64,000 nucleotides of DNA from Prosopocoilus inquinatus. Its lineage: Eukaryota; Arthropoda; Insecta; Coleoptera; Lucanidae. Position 1 is the first letter of the stretch. The number at the start of each line of letters is the position of its first letter. The notes under the pieces were generated by a model that was not told the origin of the DNA, made no database searches, and saw nothing but the letters and a program-made list of their open reading frames with translations. Position numbers and translations under genes: made by a program. Shown here piece after piece: positions 1 through 14,100 of the stretch. The stretch spans positions 11,364,001 through 11,428,000 of the forward strand of contig CM069875.1 of NCBI GenBank assembly GCA_036172665.1. Reading direction: 5' to 3'.

Positions 1-417
1 GTAAGTATTAATTGTATTTTTAGTGTATTTGATAAACAAAATTATTATAAAAGTAATCTAATTCGGTATTACGACTTTAAGTTGAAAATTATAATATTAT
101 AATTGAAAATTATATTGAATCTAATTATATATTTGTACTATAGTAACGAAAATAACGAGTAACGAATACTTTGTAATGGGTAACAAAAGCTAGTACTAAT
201 ACATAAAACGCACTAGATGCAACTAAATGACCATTGATCGCGGGCGAATGTGTGTATCGGTCAGGGCTGTGGTTATTTTGTGTCTTTGATTTGTGTTCAT
301 TTACCAACATATATTTGTCGAATATACACTTTTTTGCAAATATTTGTCTATTTAAATATTTATGAAAAATGTGGAGCCGGTGTTAATGCGTTACGGAGTA
401 TTGGCATCAAAGACTTC

Positions 418-627
418 TTTTACACTAGCGACTTGGCAGCGCGATTTCGTCGCAATGCTAAATCGCACGACTAGAAGTACATACAATATGAAAAACGCCA
501 AAATCGCGCGGCTGTAAAAAATATGAAAGCCTTTAAAATGATGTACGTGAAAGTCGCGCGACTAAATCGCGTCCGCTGCGATTCAGCCGCACGATTAAAT
601 CGCGCTGCTAAGCAGCTAGTGTGAAAA
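418..627. repeat. Palindromic MITE, about 210 bp
   Basis: Arms TTTTACACTAGCGACTTGGC and the inverse of GCTAAGCAGCTAGTGTGAAAA share the inner core CAGCGCGATTT. Short 'AAATCGC' blocks recur inside. Confidence 0.65.
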
Positions 628-765
628 CAGTGTAAATCAAAGTCAGATATACAACAGCGATTCAAAACATTTGCTTTTTTATGGACCTGATGGTAAGCAC
701 ATGCGTACGAGTAGTACCTGTTACGAACGCACCAAGGAGTTTTTTGACCGTTGGGAATTAAACTG

Positions 766-1128
766 TTATCAAAAATATTGGGCTAGCGGTCAATAAAAAA
801 CTTTTTTTTATTTTTATGCTGAGCTTTCAGCAAACTTTATTGCCTTCATCAGAGCAAAAAATATCAGGCCAGCGGTCAATAAAAAACTTTTTTTTAATTT
901 TTATGCTGAGCTTTCGGCAAACTTTAATGCCTTTATCAGAGCAAAAAATGTTTTTTTAGTTGAAATTACATTCCAAAAATTGTAAAGTTCAAGATTTCAA
1001 AATATTTGTCGAAAAGCATTCAAATATTTCAAATATCTTGAACTTTACAATTTTTGAAATGTAATTTCAACTAAAAAAATATTTTTTGCTCTGATAAAGG
1101 CATTAAAGTTTGCCGAAAGCCTTTAGCC
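766..1128. repeat. Direct plus inverted repeat unit
   Basis: Two about 85-bp direct copies (about 766-853 and 861-948) each hold 'CGGTCAATAAAAAAC ... TTTATGCTGAGCTTTC ... AGAGCAAAAA'. The second continues into a palindrome centred near 1014 (arms TTGAAATTACATTCCAAAAA and inverse). On the minus strand each unit reads CTGATGA/CTGATAA...GAAAGCTCAGC. Confidence 0.75.
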
Positions 1129-1365
1129 ATGACTGTATGTATATGAATGGAGCAACAAGTTTGATTTTCGTAGATAATTTTCCCCAACCTGATCGTTACT
1201 TCAGAGACATTATGTGAGAGAAAATTTTAGCCCTGATGACGTCACAGTATACGCACCACCTTATAAATTATTGTAGAGGGTGACTACGCAAGAATTCCTG
1301 CCCCCTTTAACCCTTTTTTTTTCGACTTCAAAAAAAATGTTTAATACAAAACTTAAACCAACGTA

Positions 1366-2101
1366 TACTGTGATCGCCAAAAAGTCGGCATCAAATGGGA
1401 AAAATCGTCATTTTTGATTTTTCCGAAAAACTATTTAAGGCTTTATGCTTGTCTGAAAACCTATTTAGCCCCTATCAGATATACCGCGTTAATTTTACTT
1501 AGTTAGAAAACAGATTTTTTCGAAATGATCAAAATCGTAAAATTGTTATTACTTTGAAACTAATCAAGATTTCAATAAGGTTTCTTTAACTTGGGTTAGT
1601 TTCACCTTATTGCATAACATTAAGGCCAGAAAATAGCTTACTTTTCGGTAATAACCAAATATCTGAAACAATAAAATTAATCTTTCTGATTATTTTTTCC
1701 ACTTATAAATCTTTGAAGTTTTCACCGTAAAAGTATTAAATTCTGAAGTTTTCGTATGTGAAATTATGGGAATATTCTAAAAATTGAAAAATTCAGTTTC
1801 AACGGAATTTAGAGAAAAACAAGTTATTTTCTGGCCTTGATATTATTCAATAAGTTGAAACTGACCCAATTTAAAGAAATCTCATTGAAATCTTGACTAG
1901 TTTTCGAGAAATAACAATTTTATGATTTCGTCCATTTCGAAAAACTCTGTTTTCTCAATATGTAAAAATCACTTGGTATATCTGATAGGGGTTAAATAGG
2001 TTTTCAGAAAAGCAGAAATTATTACCGTAAAAAGTTTTCTTTCGAAAAATCAAAAATAAAGATTTTCCCATTTGATGCCGACTTTATGGCGACCACTGTA
2101 T
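1366..2101. mobile_element. Palindromic Tc1/mariner-type MITE
   Basis: Termini TACTGTGATCGCCAAAAAGT and the inverse of ACTTTATGGCGACCACTGTA are flanked by TA. Arms of more than 100 bp (CGGCATCAAATGGGAAAA and inverse). The ends resemble the CAGTGACCGCC termini at 33207-34411. Confidence 0.75.
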
Positions 2102-3495
2102 AATAAAACTAATAATTTAGAAGGTGCAGAATTCCTATTTAATTTATTTCTTTTTTCAATTTTAGAAATAGAAAATTGAATAATGATCCTTTTATACTAA
2201 GATATATGTTTCAAAACATGTAAGAAAGATTTACACTTTGCATAAAAAAAATTGAGGACGCCTTTAATATGTTTTACGTTAAATTTTTTAAAGCTCCAAA
2301 TATTTTTCGGTTCTAGTTTAAAGTTAAATTTTAGAAAACATCTAAATCGATTTAAAATGTTAATGGTATAATTTTATTTAATGTTATTTTATCTAAAACC
2401 AAAACTTTATTTTTTTGGGTATCCGACACTCAATTGTTTTCTGTGGATATTTGTAGCAGTAATGAAATAAATTCTACAACTTCTTTTATCTGTTTTTCTT
2501 TCTAAAATCAAAAATAAAGAAAATAAGCAGGAATCATTTTATAGACACTTTCTACATTATCAGTTTTATTAGAAATGTAGTCCCACTAGAATTTCATTTA
2601 AAATCGAAAAAAAAATAATATACAGGGTGTAAATTAAAAAAAAAAACTTAAGTTTACTTTATATCTGGTTTAACCGATCATCAATTGTTTTTCTGTGAGC
2701 ACATGGAGGAACTTTGAATTAGTCCCTTTAAGTTTCATATTAAGCATTTTTTCTTAAAATAAAAAAACAGTTAAAGGGGGAAGGAATTCTCGCGTAGTCA
2801 TTCTGTACCATGATGAATGACCAAAAGAATTGTATTTGTCGGTGTTGAATTTCGAAATAACGGAGAACGTGTATAGGACGTAATGGGGACTATCAATGAA
2901 TTTTAATAGGTTTCGATAAGTTTTCATAAAGTGTTTCGCTTGATACTCAGATAAAAGTTTCTGCGTCGAAGTCCGAGAAAAAGAAGATTGTTGATTTTCT
3001 AAGATTTGCTCAAGGTATGAAGCAGTAAATGGGCATTTGGTACTTTGCTCTTACAAGTGGTTACCTTATTATCCATAAGCAGTACTTAAAACAATAAAAT
3101 TTGTTTAACTGTTACTTGCACAAAAAAAATTCAGACGATTTTTCACGTAACTGGTACCAGGCTTTTTTACATCAGTATTGATTTCTTGCTTACATAAATC
3201 TGGTAACCCTGCCTAAGCAGACCGAAACTTGCAAGCGTAACGTGCAATTTTTATTTTGGACGCGTTTAAATCCGTACCTACAAAATGGACATTAGTGCAC
3301 GGGGAAAATGTACAATACAATTATTGTAGAAAGTTTATTGTTATTTTTACTGCGATTGTAGTTAATCTTATTTTGAAATATTGTAATTTGTACACGCGCG
3401 TGAGTGAATTTTTACATTATTTTGAAGTAAATAATTGAGATATTTCAAACGTGATAAACTGTATGTATTACAGTTAGTGGTGGTAATTTTATGCG
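2101..3495. other. AT-rich intergenic stretch with a diverged repeat
   Basis: No gene seen. Between about 2940 and 3290 the sequence is a diverged relative of the foldback element at 33207-34411 (shared blocks GCCTAAGCAGACCGAAA and the 'GTAAATGGG' segment). Confidence 0.5.
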
Positions 3496-3810
3496 TGGTT
3501 TATACAGTCACTAAAACTAAAAATTAATAAAACTAAAATTAAAACTATGCAAAAGTTTCCGTTTATACAAGCAAAAATTACGCATGCTCGTTACACACCT
3601 AGCTGTGAAAATTCCGTGGAGGGAATATTAATTGGAGAGAAAGTACAGTCAAATTTACGGTCATCCCGCCTTTTTCACTAAGAATCGAAATAAACGAATT
3701 CTTAATTTTTAGTGAAGTTGTATAAACCGCTTCGTATCAGTACGGCCTTTTAATTTCTTAGTTGATAGTTATTAATGTTTAGTTGTTAGTTTTAGTGACT
3801 GTATAAACCA
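3496..3810. repeat. MITE with TGGTTTATACAGTCACTAAAA ends, copy 1
   Basis: 315 bp with inverted ends TGGTTTATACAGTCACTAAA / TTTAGTGACTGTATAAACCA. The second copy is at 19237-19513. Confidence 0.85.
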
Positions 3811-3902
3811 CACTTTACATTAGACAATTGTTATTTTACGATATATGTTCGCATTTCAATATTGTACTAGTTTTACTTCTTCAGATTGTAAGTTACACAA
3901 TG

Positions 3903-3952
3903 GCCTTTAAATGTTTAACAACAGCGTTTGTATGTTTAACAACAGCGTTTCT
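3903..3952. repeat. Short tandem duplication
   Basis: Two 21-bp copies containing ATGTTTAACAACAGCGTTT lie side by side. The surrounding 88-codon open frame has no recognisable content. Confidence 0.5.
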
Positions 3953-4138
3953 ATGTTTTACATCAAATATTAGGTATTACTTTCTTTCCATGAGAGAAAT
4001 TCGTAGTCAATATTGTGCAGATCCTTTTTGCGGTGATGTACTCATGTCAATCAGCTATCAAATTCATGCCAGCGCCATTGACAGCCATATGTAAAAGGGA
4101 CCTCTTCGTCGATCATCTACGTTCATCGCGTATGGAAA

Positions 4139-4730
4139 CAAATTTGATACCAAATTGGAGCTAAATTTGCCCTCTGCACGATAGAGTTTGGTTGCCTGCG
4201 CAAAACTGAAGGTTGCTGGCATTTATGGTCTTGCTGCATACTTGGCATTTCTCTGAGTCTTTGTAGCAAAAGTGTAGTGTTTGTCCGCAAGAAGTGCATT
4301 TTAGGTGCGGAGGACTTTGGGTACACGATGTTAGTAATGTATCTAAATGAAGACTTTCAGAGAAATCACTGTAATTATTCAATTCTATCAGTCTGAAATT
4401 TGAAGTAACATTTAGTGGCCTATGGCTTGTATAAAAATTATTGCCTAGGCCACTAAATATAATTTGAAATTTCAAACTGATAAAACTGAATAATTATAGT
4501 AATTTCTCTAAAAGTCTTTATTTACATACTTTACTTTACTTACAGTCCTCCGCACTTAAAATGTACTTCTTGTGCGCAAACCTCGTACTTTTGCTACAAA
4601 GGTTTAGAGAAATGTCAAGTTGCAGCGAGACCGTAAATGCTGGCAACCTTCAGTTGCGGCAGCTTTTGCGCAGGCAACCAAACTCTATCGTGCAGAGGGC
4701 AAATTTAGCTCCAATTTGGTATCAAATTGC
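4139..4730. mobile_element. Foldback element with about 290-bp arms
   Basis: The left arm starts CAAATTTGATACCAAATTGG and the right arm ends with its inverse. Shared blocks include the pair ACGATAGAGTTTGGTTGCCT / AGGCAACCAAACTCTATCGT. The axis is near 4435. The open frames in both directions are by-products of the palindrome. Confidence 0.88.
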
Positions 4731-5179
4731 AACAACATTTTCTTTGAAATTGAAATTTACTGTTAGACGGTAGCACTAATCATGATTAATTAATTAATAT
4801 GAATTTTATGATTAGAATGTCAAATAATATTTCATGTGTGGAGCTTTTTCGAATAATTTTTAAAAAGAGAAATTGCTACATTACAATTAATATATATTAA
4901 TATCAAATTTCTTTAAAAACACAAATGTATCAAAAATCGTTCCCTCGATTCCTGAACAATTGAGTAGATGATACTTACGTTGAATCGTTTTGACTTCAAC
5001 GCGTCGAAAAGTTAAATTCAAATTATTTATTTACAAATTTATAATATAAATAAATTAATAACAAAACATTCTAAGAACAACGATAATTAAAAATTAAAAG
5101 TTCATAATTAGTCACATTGGAATATTTACAACACAGGTTGCATATTTTCAGCATATTTTAATTGTCTTCGATTTTACTT

Positions 5180-8100
5180 TCAGGGTTCCCCATAATCTTC
5201 TTTGTCCGACTGATTTGTCCTCAAATTTTGTCGCTTTATCTCGATCAGAATCTGAATAAAACTCAACACACACAACCACATATAAAGTAGATAAACTGAA
5301 ATTTTAGAGTATAAATCATTTCAGGTGTAACTATGGTCATACTTACGCAATATAAATCCGCCTACATTGCTGTAACAAATGAGTTGACCGAGTCCAAGCT
5401 GCTGCTCTTTGAAATTCAGCATAAAGAATACCAGCTGGATGAATAAAAGAATTAAGTAAATAATGTCCATGACGACGAAGGGCAATAAGAGACGATAATT
5501 GCACTAAAATGTTAAAAATTAAGTTGGGAATGAATCAGAATTTTAAACAAAAACACACTTGGAATGCTCCGATGATCATAATTATGCATGAAATCAGCAT
5601 CAGTGAGAAAAATATCAACATGGCGACCAGGTACATTTGTGGATCTATATAAATATTTCATTTAACTGTAATTATTAATTTCGGAATAGAAAAAACAAAA
5701 CTTACCGGAAGCCAGGCCGTCAAACATTTTGTTATGCATAGATAGATTTGTTATTAAGGTCTTTAAAGCTTCTTTAACAGTATCCGTGTTGTCCAGGCAA
5801 ATTATTGATATCATAAGCCAAATGCAACACTGAACCTAGGGAACACAATTTTATTAACGGAAATCACTGTAACAGATCTTTTATGAAGATAAAAAGAACA
5901 AAGAAAATAATTCAATGTCAAGTACAAATAAAAATACCTGATATTTTCAGTTAAAACATTTCTTTCTGTTCTTGTAATTTGAGCAATCTAATACATGAAA
6001 AAAAAACTGACAAAAAGGATTAAGCTTGATTATATTGAAGCTTGTACTCTGCTGCAGAACGAGTTTTCTGTGGTCCACATCAACTTTTTGTGAAAATAAA
6101 CGGAATTTTCGTAGGGTTATGTAAATAATTTACACTCTAAAACTCGTATTAAAGCTCCATATTAAAATTCCGTCGATCACACTTTCTTCCACTCAGTGCA
6201 AAAGTTATATTCATCTGGTATTTGTAATTGTACTTTTAAGTATTTCGTTTTCCGTTGGCGCACTGAGTGCACCAAAAATGACCTTCGCTATAAAGCTCGG
6301 TGCACCAAATATGGCGGCAAATTTTATAGGACTTTATTATGTTCTTTGTAGTTCAAAAATAATTTTACGATAAATAAATCCACATAAAAACCTACTAGTC
6401 ATATTTTCAATTTCGAGGTTCTTTATGAAATGCGATTAAATCATTTAAATTCACTTTTGTTTCCTTTTGAGCTAATCTGTGCCCTAAAAATACTCAGCGG
6501 GCCAAATTAGGGTCAAGTGGTGTAAAAATGAGACGCAAAATTTAGGTGAAAAATGAGACATCAAATAAAATTGGTAAAATAATATAATCCGATACTGCCG
6601 ATAGTTTTCTTATTATAAATACTTTATTATTTAATTATTGGCTTGCTGTTAAAAAATGTTTCTATCGACGATATTATCATTTTGTTGGACATCGTAGACG
6701 GCATTTCGCACCTACGAGTTTATTTATTATATAAAAAAAACAACCAGATAGTAACTTGTCTTAATTTTTGTACGCGCGATTTTTACTTTGCATTTAAACT
6801 TCTAATATAAGTATTTTGAAGCCATAAGTGTTTGTAACAAGTTAATTAACAAACAACAGGTTATAGGGCCCAGTTTTCGCCAATAAAAGTGCAGTTTTGT
6901 GATTATGGCAGACAACACGCGCGTTACAATCACCAAGTTAAAAAACGAAAACTATCAAGTATGGAAATATAAAGTTGAGCTTCTTATTAAGTAAAGAAGA
7001 TTTATGGGACGTCATGAATCTGGAGGTACCTAAGGAGCCAAATGTAAAGTGGACAAAAAAGGATGGACAAGCACGAGCTACAATAGATTTACTAGTTGAA
7101 GATAATCTGCTCATACATATACGTGACAAGACAACCGCTCGAGACACGTGGAATGTTTTAAAGTCATATCGTCGAAAGGCAACCTTGACAAGTAAAGTGT
7201 TTCTTTTGAGAAATATTTGTAATCTGAAATTAGATGAGGATGGTGATATGGAAAATCATATAAATACAATGCTTGACTTAGTGAATAAACTGACAGCGTT
7301 GGGTGAACAGTTAATGGATCATTTAGTTGTATCGATGCTTTTAAGTAGTTTACCAGATTCGTACAACACGCTTATTACAGCGCTGGAAAGTAGAGCCGAA
7401 ACAGATTTGACTTTAGATCTGGTTAAGGGAAAACTGATTGATGAATACAAACGTCGCAAATCTACAGGGCTTCTATGTCAGTCGGCTGAATCTGTTCTTA
7501 AGTATCAAATAAATCATCTAAGGACTTTCAACATTCAAAAGAAAAAGTGACCTGTTTTTTTCTGCAAGAATTCGGGACACGAAGAAAGATTGCAAGAAGT
7601 ACAAAGCTTGGAAAAAGAAGAAAGGAAAGATAAATCAAGCTGTCGACGATTGCGGAGAAAAGGAAAACGTGTCAATTGACATTTGCTTCTACATACGTTC
7701 ACAATCCAAAACATGTAAAGATACATAGTTCGTTGATTCGGGTGCCACAAGCCACATGACGAACAATGAAAAATTTTTCAGCAAACTGGATAAATCTGCA
7801 AACATTAGCGTTCGTTTGGCTGATGGTGAGTTATGTAGAGCGCAAGGAATAGGAACGGGTATGTTGACAAGTATTAATGACAAAAATTAGAAAATTGAAG
7901 ATCCGGTTAAAGACGTACTATTCATACCTGCTTTACAAAGTAACTTACTTTCAGTTAAAAAATTAACAGAAAAGAATTTGCAGGTTAAATTTGAGAGTAA
8001 ATGTTGCAATATTATAAAAAATAACAAGACCGTAGCAGTTGCAGGTGAATTTTTAAATTTATACAAGCTTCGACTTTCTTCACTAGTTTTTACGACAGCT

Positions 8101-11100
8101 CAAAGTCATAATGAAAACTGTCAACACGCTTGGCACAAACGTTTTGGCCATCGTCACCCTGAAGCAATAAAACAGTTATTGAATAAAGAACTTGCAACTG
8201 GGATCAAGATTGTAGATTGCGGCATAAGAAGTACCTGTGATGTATGTTTAAAAGGAAAAATGACACGGAATCCGTTTCCAAAGAAGTCAGAAAGCGGAAC
8301 ACAATCACCTTTAGATCTGATACATACAGATTTATTCGGTCCAATGCAGACATCTACTCTGAGTAAGAAACGATATATTTTAACCATGATTGATGATTAT
8401 AGTCGGTACACTGAAGTTTTTCTCTTAGAAAAGAAAAATGACATCATAAATTGCATCCAGGAACATGTTGAAAGAATGAAGACAAGTTTCGGTAAAAAGC
8501 TCAAATTTATAAGATCGGATCGAGGAGGAGAATGTACCAACTTGAAATTAAAAGAATTTCTCAAACAAGAAGGAATACAGTCACAGTATACAGTGGAATA
8601 TTCACCGCAGCAAAATGGCATCGCTGAAAGAAAAAAATCGATCTTTGTTGGAAATGGCAGGATGTTTGTTGATTGATGCAAGCTTACCAAATAAATATTG
8701 GAGAGAAGCAGTCCAAACCGCTAATTATTTACAGAATCGTTTACTCACAAAGCCGATTGAGAAGACACCTTTTGAGCTATGGTTTTCAAAGAAGTCTGAT
8801 ATAATGTAAGCCATCTACTTATATTTGGTAATACAGTTTTTGTACACATCCCGAAGGAACACAGACGAAAGCTAGATTCAAAGGCACAAGAACTCAAGTT
8901 CGTTGGATATGCGTGCGAATCAAAGGGTTAACGATTATTGGACCAGAAGAGCGACCGTATTATCATCAGTAGAGATGTAACAATGAGTAAAAACATTTCA
9001 ATCTACCAGAATTCACACGAGTACACAGTGATGGCGAGGAAGATCAAAACGAAAGCGATTATGGGGAAGATTTCACAGAAGATGTTATGAAAGAAAAGGA
9101 TCAGAAAATTGAAGATACAATTTTTAAAAGACGTTCTTCTAGAAAAAATAAAGGAATTCCTCCAAAGAGATACGACGAAGCAGCAAATGTTGTAAATAAT
9201 ATCTTCGATCCAACCACGGTCAAAGAGGCGCTATCAAGAGAAGATGCTCACGAGTGGAAAGCTGCTATGGATGAAGAAATTAATTCTCTCAAACAAAATG
9301 AAACGTGGGAATTAACAGAAATTCCAGATAACAAGAAACCTGTCGGGTGCAAATGGATATTTAAAATAAAACGCGACTCGGAAGGAAATGTTCAGAGATA
9401 TAAAGCTAGATTAGTTGCTCAAGGTTTTTCACAAAAATTTGGAAGCGACAATAATGAAGTTTTTGCACCTATAGTAAAACAAACTACAATCTGAACATTA
9501 TTGGTAGTAGCTGGAGAAGAAGGTTTTCATGTTCGTCATATTGATGCAAAAAACGCATTTTTAAATGGAGAACTTAATCTACATTAAGCAACCAGAGGAA
9601 TACATAATTCCAGGAATAGAAAATTTGGTATTCATATTAAAGAAAAGATTGTATGGATTAAAACAACCTGCAAAAGTATGGAATGACACATTAAATGATA
9701 TTTTTCTTAAACATTGCTACAAGCAAAGTGAAGCAGTTCCTTCTCTTTCTCTAAAATGCACGATGGTAAATGGATTTATATCATTGTTTATGTGGACGAT
9801 ATAATCCTTGCCAGTAAAAGCGAGCAATTAATTGAGGAAGTCATTAAAATTTTGCGAGGGAATTTTGATATAGTCGATCTTGGAGAACTTAAGTATTATT
9901 TAGGCATACAAGTTCAACGAGACAGAAAAGGAAATTTTCTATTTAGATCAGTCAAGATATATTACATAAAGTAATAAACTCTGTTGGACTTCAAGATTCA
10001 AAAATATCTGCTTATCCGTTAGATCCAGGATACTTAAATATACGTGATGCAGAAGGTGTTTTGAAAAATAGAGAAAAGTACCAAAAATTGTTGGGAGCGC
10101 TACTATACATTGCAGTTAACACCAGACCAGATATAACAGACAGTGTATCAATATTAAGTCAACGTATTAAATCAGCCACTCAGTTAGACTGGTCAGAAGC
10201 GAAACGAGTTGTCAAGTATTTTAAGGGCATTGTTGATTAGAAACTTCGGATTGGAAATGTAACAAGAGATGAAGATAATAATGATCGGTTAATTGGTTAT
10301 GCAGATGCAAATTGGGCACAAGACCAAACTGACAGAAAATCTAATAGTGGTTACGTTTTTCTTCTTAATGGTAGTTCAATCAGTTGGACATGTAGAAAAC
10401 AAACGTGTGTATTACGCTTCCATATAACGAAGCTGAGTATGTTGCGCTCGCAGAAATCTGTCAAGAAGAATTGTGGATTGAAAGATTGCTTAATGATTTT
10501 GGGAAAAGGAAAAGGAAACCAATGAAAATATTCGAAGATAATAAGATAAAAAATAAGATGTTTAAAAATGATTTCGTTCCAAACATTTAAAAACCGAACA
10601 AAACACATAGATACAAAGTACACTGTTAAAAATGACATAAAATTTACAGTTTAACTGTATAGAATTGTTAAAATTTTATGGTGTTTGGTACAGAAATATT
10701 GTTTATTGGAATTTTTCATCTGTTCATAAATTTTCCTTGTCAATATAAACAGAGATTACGAATTCACAGATTATTGTAAATGTGTAGAGCAAAATTACAG
10801 TTTGCTGTAATTATATTATAGGCAATAAATTTTAAATTGTAATTTTACTAGATATATGGAAATGTACATTCCCGTTGCAAGTAATTTGTCAGCCATTTTG
10901 CACCCCTTTCTCTCATGCAGCCTGTGCGCGCAACCCGCAGCAACTTGATTTTGATTCATTTGATTGCATTTTGAAAGGTTGAAAGTGTTTGTGCGCAACC
11001 GTAGTTAAGTGTATGTTTCATTATCATTACATTTTATTAGCTAATAGCTGTTTTCGTTTCGGTTGACAAACTCGACCCGGGCAACTGTGCAGCAATAAAA

Positions 11101-14100
11101 ATCATTCAGTTTGAGATCGTTTAACCTTAAGCCTCGATTCACACGTGCGGTTTTTGGCCGTACGGTTAAGTGCGAACGTGTGCATTAGTAAAATACAAAG
11201 TACTATGCTCTGCTAATGTCATAGAATTAACTGCGGCAAAATCATGCACGTGTGCATCGAGCCTAAAGCAATCTTAGTATGTTTCCAAAACGAATAAAGC
11301 TATTTACCTTAGAGAATTATTGAAATGTGGTATAATACACCGCGGTAATTACATCGATGTTAATACGGTACGGTTAACTTTGGGAAACTTGCAATAATTC
11401 TCTATAATATTATTTACTGTCTAAATCATGGCAAAGTAACTTCAAATGGATTTCAATTTATTTTCTGAAATCACATCCGGATGATGGCACGAAGTCGGCA
11501 ACCTACTCGCTGTCGAAGAAGAAAGTTCTTACTTTAATAAAAATTGGCAGATTTTGATATGGTAAGAAATTTCTTTTTATAGTTTTTATTCTATAAACCT
11601 TTTTTTTTAAGAAAAGAATGGGTATCCATGCGGCAACATATGTGTCGATGCGTTCTTTTTGTATTTCTTTAATGTATTTTTTCATAAAAATTTTGTGCAA
11701 ATCGTTTTTGATTGCAGTGAGAACCTCGAGCAGCCTCTGGACAGCTGTTTCAGCCCTGCTTGGGGCTTCTTCAGCAGAAACGTAGCTCGACATTCCCACT
11801 GCAGACCAAAAACGACTTGCCCAATTTATTCGCAAATGCGATGTAAGAATGATGAACATATAAAATAGCGACATCTTACTATCGCTTTTTGACCTAACAT
11901 TGCAGTAGGATAGACAAATTGAAGCGGGATTTGCTCCTAATGAGTCCCCCATGCAAGGCGGCCATGCTTGCAGAAAAAAATTTTTCTAAAATCTTTCAGT
12001 ATGCTTTGATGCAAGCATGGCCGCCTTGCATGGGGGACTCATTAGAAGCAAATCCCGCTTCAATTTGTCTATCCTACTGCAATGTTAGGTCAAAAAGCGA
12101 TAGTAAGATGTCGCTATTTTATATGTTCAGTATTTTTTCATGTAAATGTAATAAAAACTTTATAAACTACAGTGATGTGTCCGCCTTAAGCCACATTCAG
12201 ACTTGCGCCAAGCAATGATCCGCGCAGTTACAAGCCTGTATGTGGCTTTAAACCAAATCTTTTAATGTTTCTTACGAATGACAATAATATTCAACGTATA
12301 TGTACAGAGTGCTACTTAAATAATTGTCTGACTTATTTAGAGTCCTGCAGCTGAGCCTCATTCATTAAAAAAACATTTAAAGAGCACATTTTGTATTTAA
12401 GAGTGAAAAATTGCTGACTTTTGAACCCTTACAGCTTGGTTATTTATTAATATTTCGTCTTGAATTTGTATATGCTGCATATAGTAATACACCTTCTCTG
12501 CATAAATGGAACGACCAGAATAATAATTGTTCTGAAAAAACTACAATATATTTTTATTTTTTCCCATTTACAGCTTCAGAAAATTGAAAAAAATTAAAAC
12601 CTAATTGTATTCCCAATCGAACAAACTTTTAACAAAATACTCAACATACCCTTTCATTTAAAGAAAAAGTTAGCGATTATTTCACCCCTTCAAATAATTG
12701 AAAAGTTAAAGAAATTCGTTCGTAATATACGTTATTAAAAATAAAAATTACCTGTTCAAAGAATGTTTCGACAAGTCGTAATTTTTTTTAGTTACAGAAT
12801 TTATTCTAGTTAAACTTTCCACTCTGTGTAATAAAATTCGTGCTTACTTATAAGTCGTTTGAAACGCATATAAACGTACACAAATGAATTAAATTTAAAT
12901 CTCAATTTTCATTTCGCAAAGTAATTTTACACTGTAATTATATTACAAAATTTAAAATTTCGTATGAAAAATATTGCGTTTCATTAAAATTACATCGTAA
13001 ATATGCTGCATATAGACAGTAAATATTCGAATGTATATTTCATGCAACCTAAAATAATTTTATGTTTTAAAATTTCTTGTGAATTTAAAATTCCCGTACG
13101 AATAACCGGTAATATAATTGCCTGTTAAGGAGTTCGCCCATTAGATCTGACCGTAATAGGACCGTATCCGGACCGACACAGTCAAAAAAACATTCTTTCC
13201 ATATATTTAAATATTTAAATGGGGTAATGCATGGTCTGAAGCCTGTCGGAGCGTTTTTTGACTGTGTCGGTCCGGATACGGTCCTATTACGGTCAGGTCA
13301 AAGGGCGAATTCCTTTATTCGTACTGGAATTTCTTTTTACGGTGTATCATTATACAGGGAGATTCAGGCAACTTTTTCATTAAAAGTTTACGGACTTCTC
13401 CTTTGAATTTCTGTTTTATATTTTGCAGTTATAAGTTAACGATGAGGATCTATCAAAATATATTATTTTCAATTTTCGAACACTTCCGCTTATACCGGAA
13501 GTTGCTGTAAACTTTCTTATTTTAAATGTAATACCCCATTTTTTAATGCAATTTTGAAATTTTCATGAAATTCTAAAAATATTTTGCGCAACATGTGATA
13601 AAGAAAAATTAACCGTTTCCGAGGTATTTCCATTTTTTAAAAAAAGCTCAGACTTGTAGAACCTTGTCTATGGTACTGCCATCTTTGTGCAACAAAAACC
13701 ACGATGTCAATTTTTGGCTTGCGGTAGGATAGAGTAACATTGTTTCAGATCATGTCCAGTTTTGCACTTGATTACTTACAAGATGGTTTAAAAGTAACTT
13801 CTATTCGAACTGATTTCAACTGTCGAAAAGTCATGTTTTTTAAATGGAACGCCTAGTATATTTTTATTCCATGTGACACTGTGTGGATTAAATGTTCTTT
13901 CTTTCTGTATTAGCATTCCCTATACCTATATCTCTTATAGTTCACTCATTATCGATGATTGCTTTTTAACACCTAATTTCTTTCCATTTTTCGGTATTGT
14001 TTTTAAATAGTGGGCTATGAAAACTAGAGAAATTATAATTTTTGAAATCATCCGTCTGGTAGGAATTACAGAAAAACATTTTAATTGCTACGAAGAACCA

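Larger units (their letters stand above)
10640..13352. mobile_element. Nested AT-rich repeat block inserted in copia
   Basis: Separates the copia RNase H end from the copia C-terminus, so it is insertion-derived. Weakly inverted AT-rich segments (about 10790-10850 and 12905-12965) suggest a foldback element with several smaller MITEs inside it. No credible ORF except the satellite-like copies. Confidence 0.55.

Noticed and set aside
1..6. Window begins GTAAGT, a consensus splice donor
   Set aside because: The preceding exon is outside the window and nothing downstream supports a plus-strand gene, so it may be chance.
766..950. Direct repeats of about 85 bp, considered as a CRISPR-like array
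   Set aside because: Only two diverged units with no regular spacers, in a eukaryotic transposon context.
3828..4094. 88-codon plus-strand open frame beginning MLFYDICS
   Set aside because: No domain or splice support, and it includes a local tandem duplication.
4123..4773. Three Cys-rich open frames with CxxC-like spacing
   Set aside because: They are opposite arms of one palindrome, so the similarity between them is not independent evidence for a gene.
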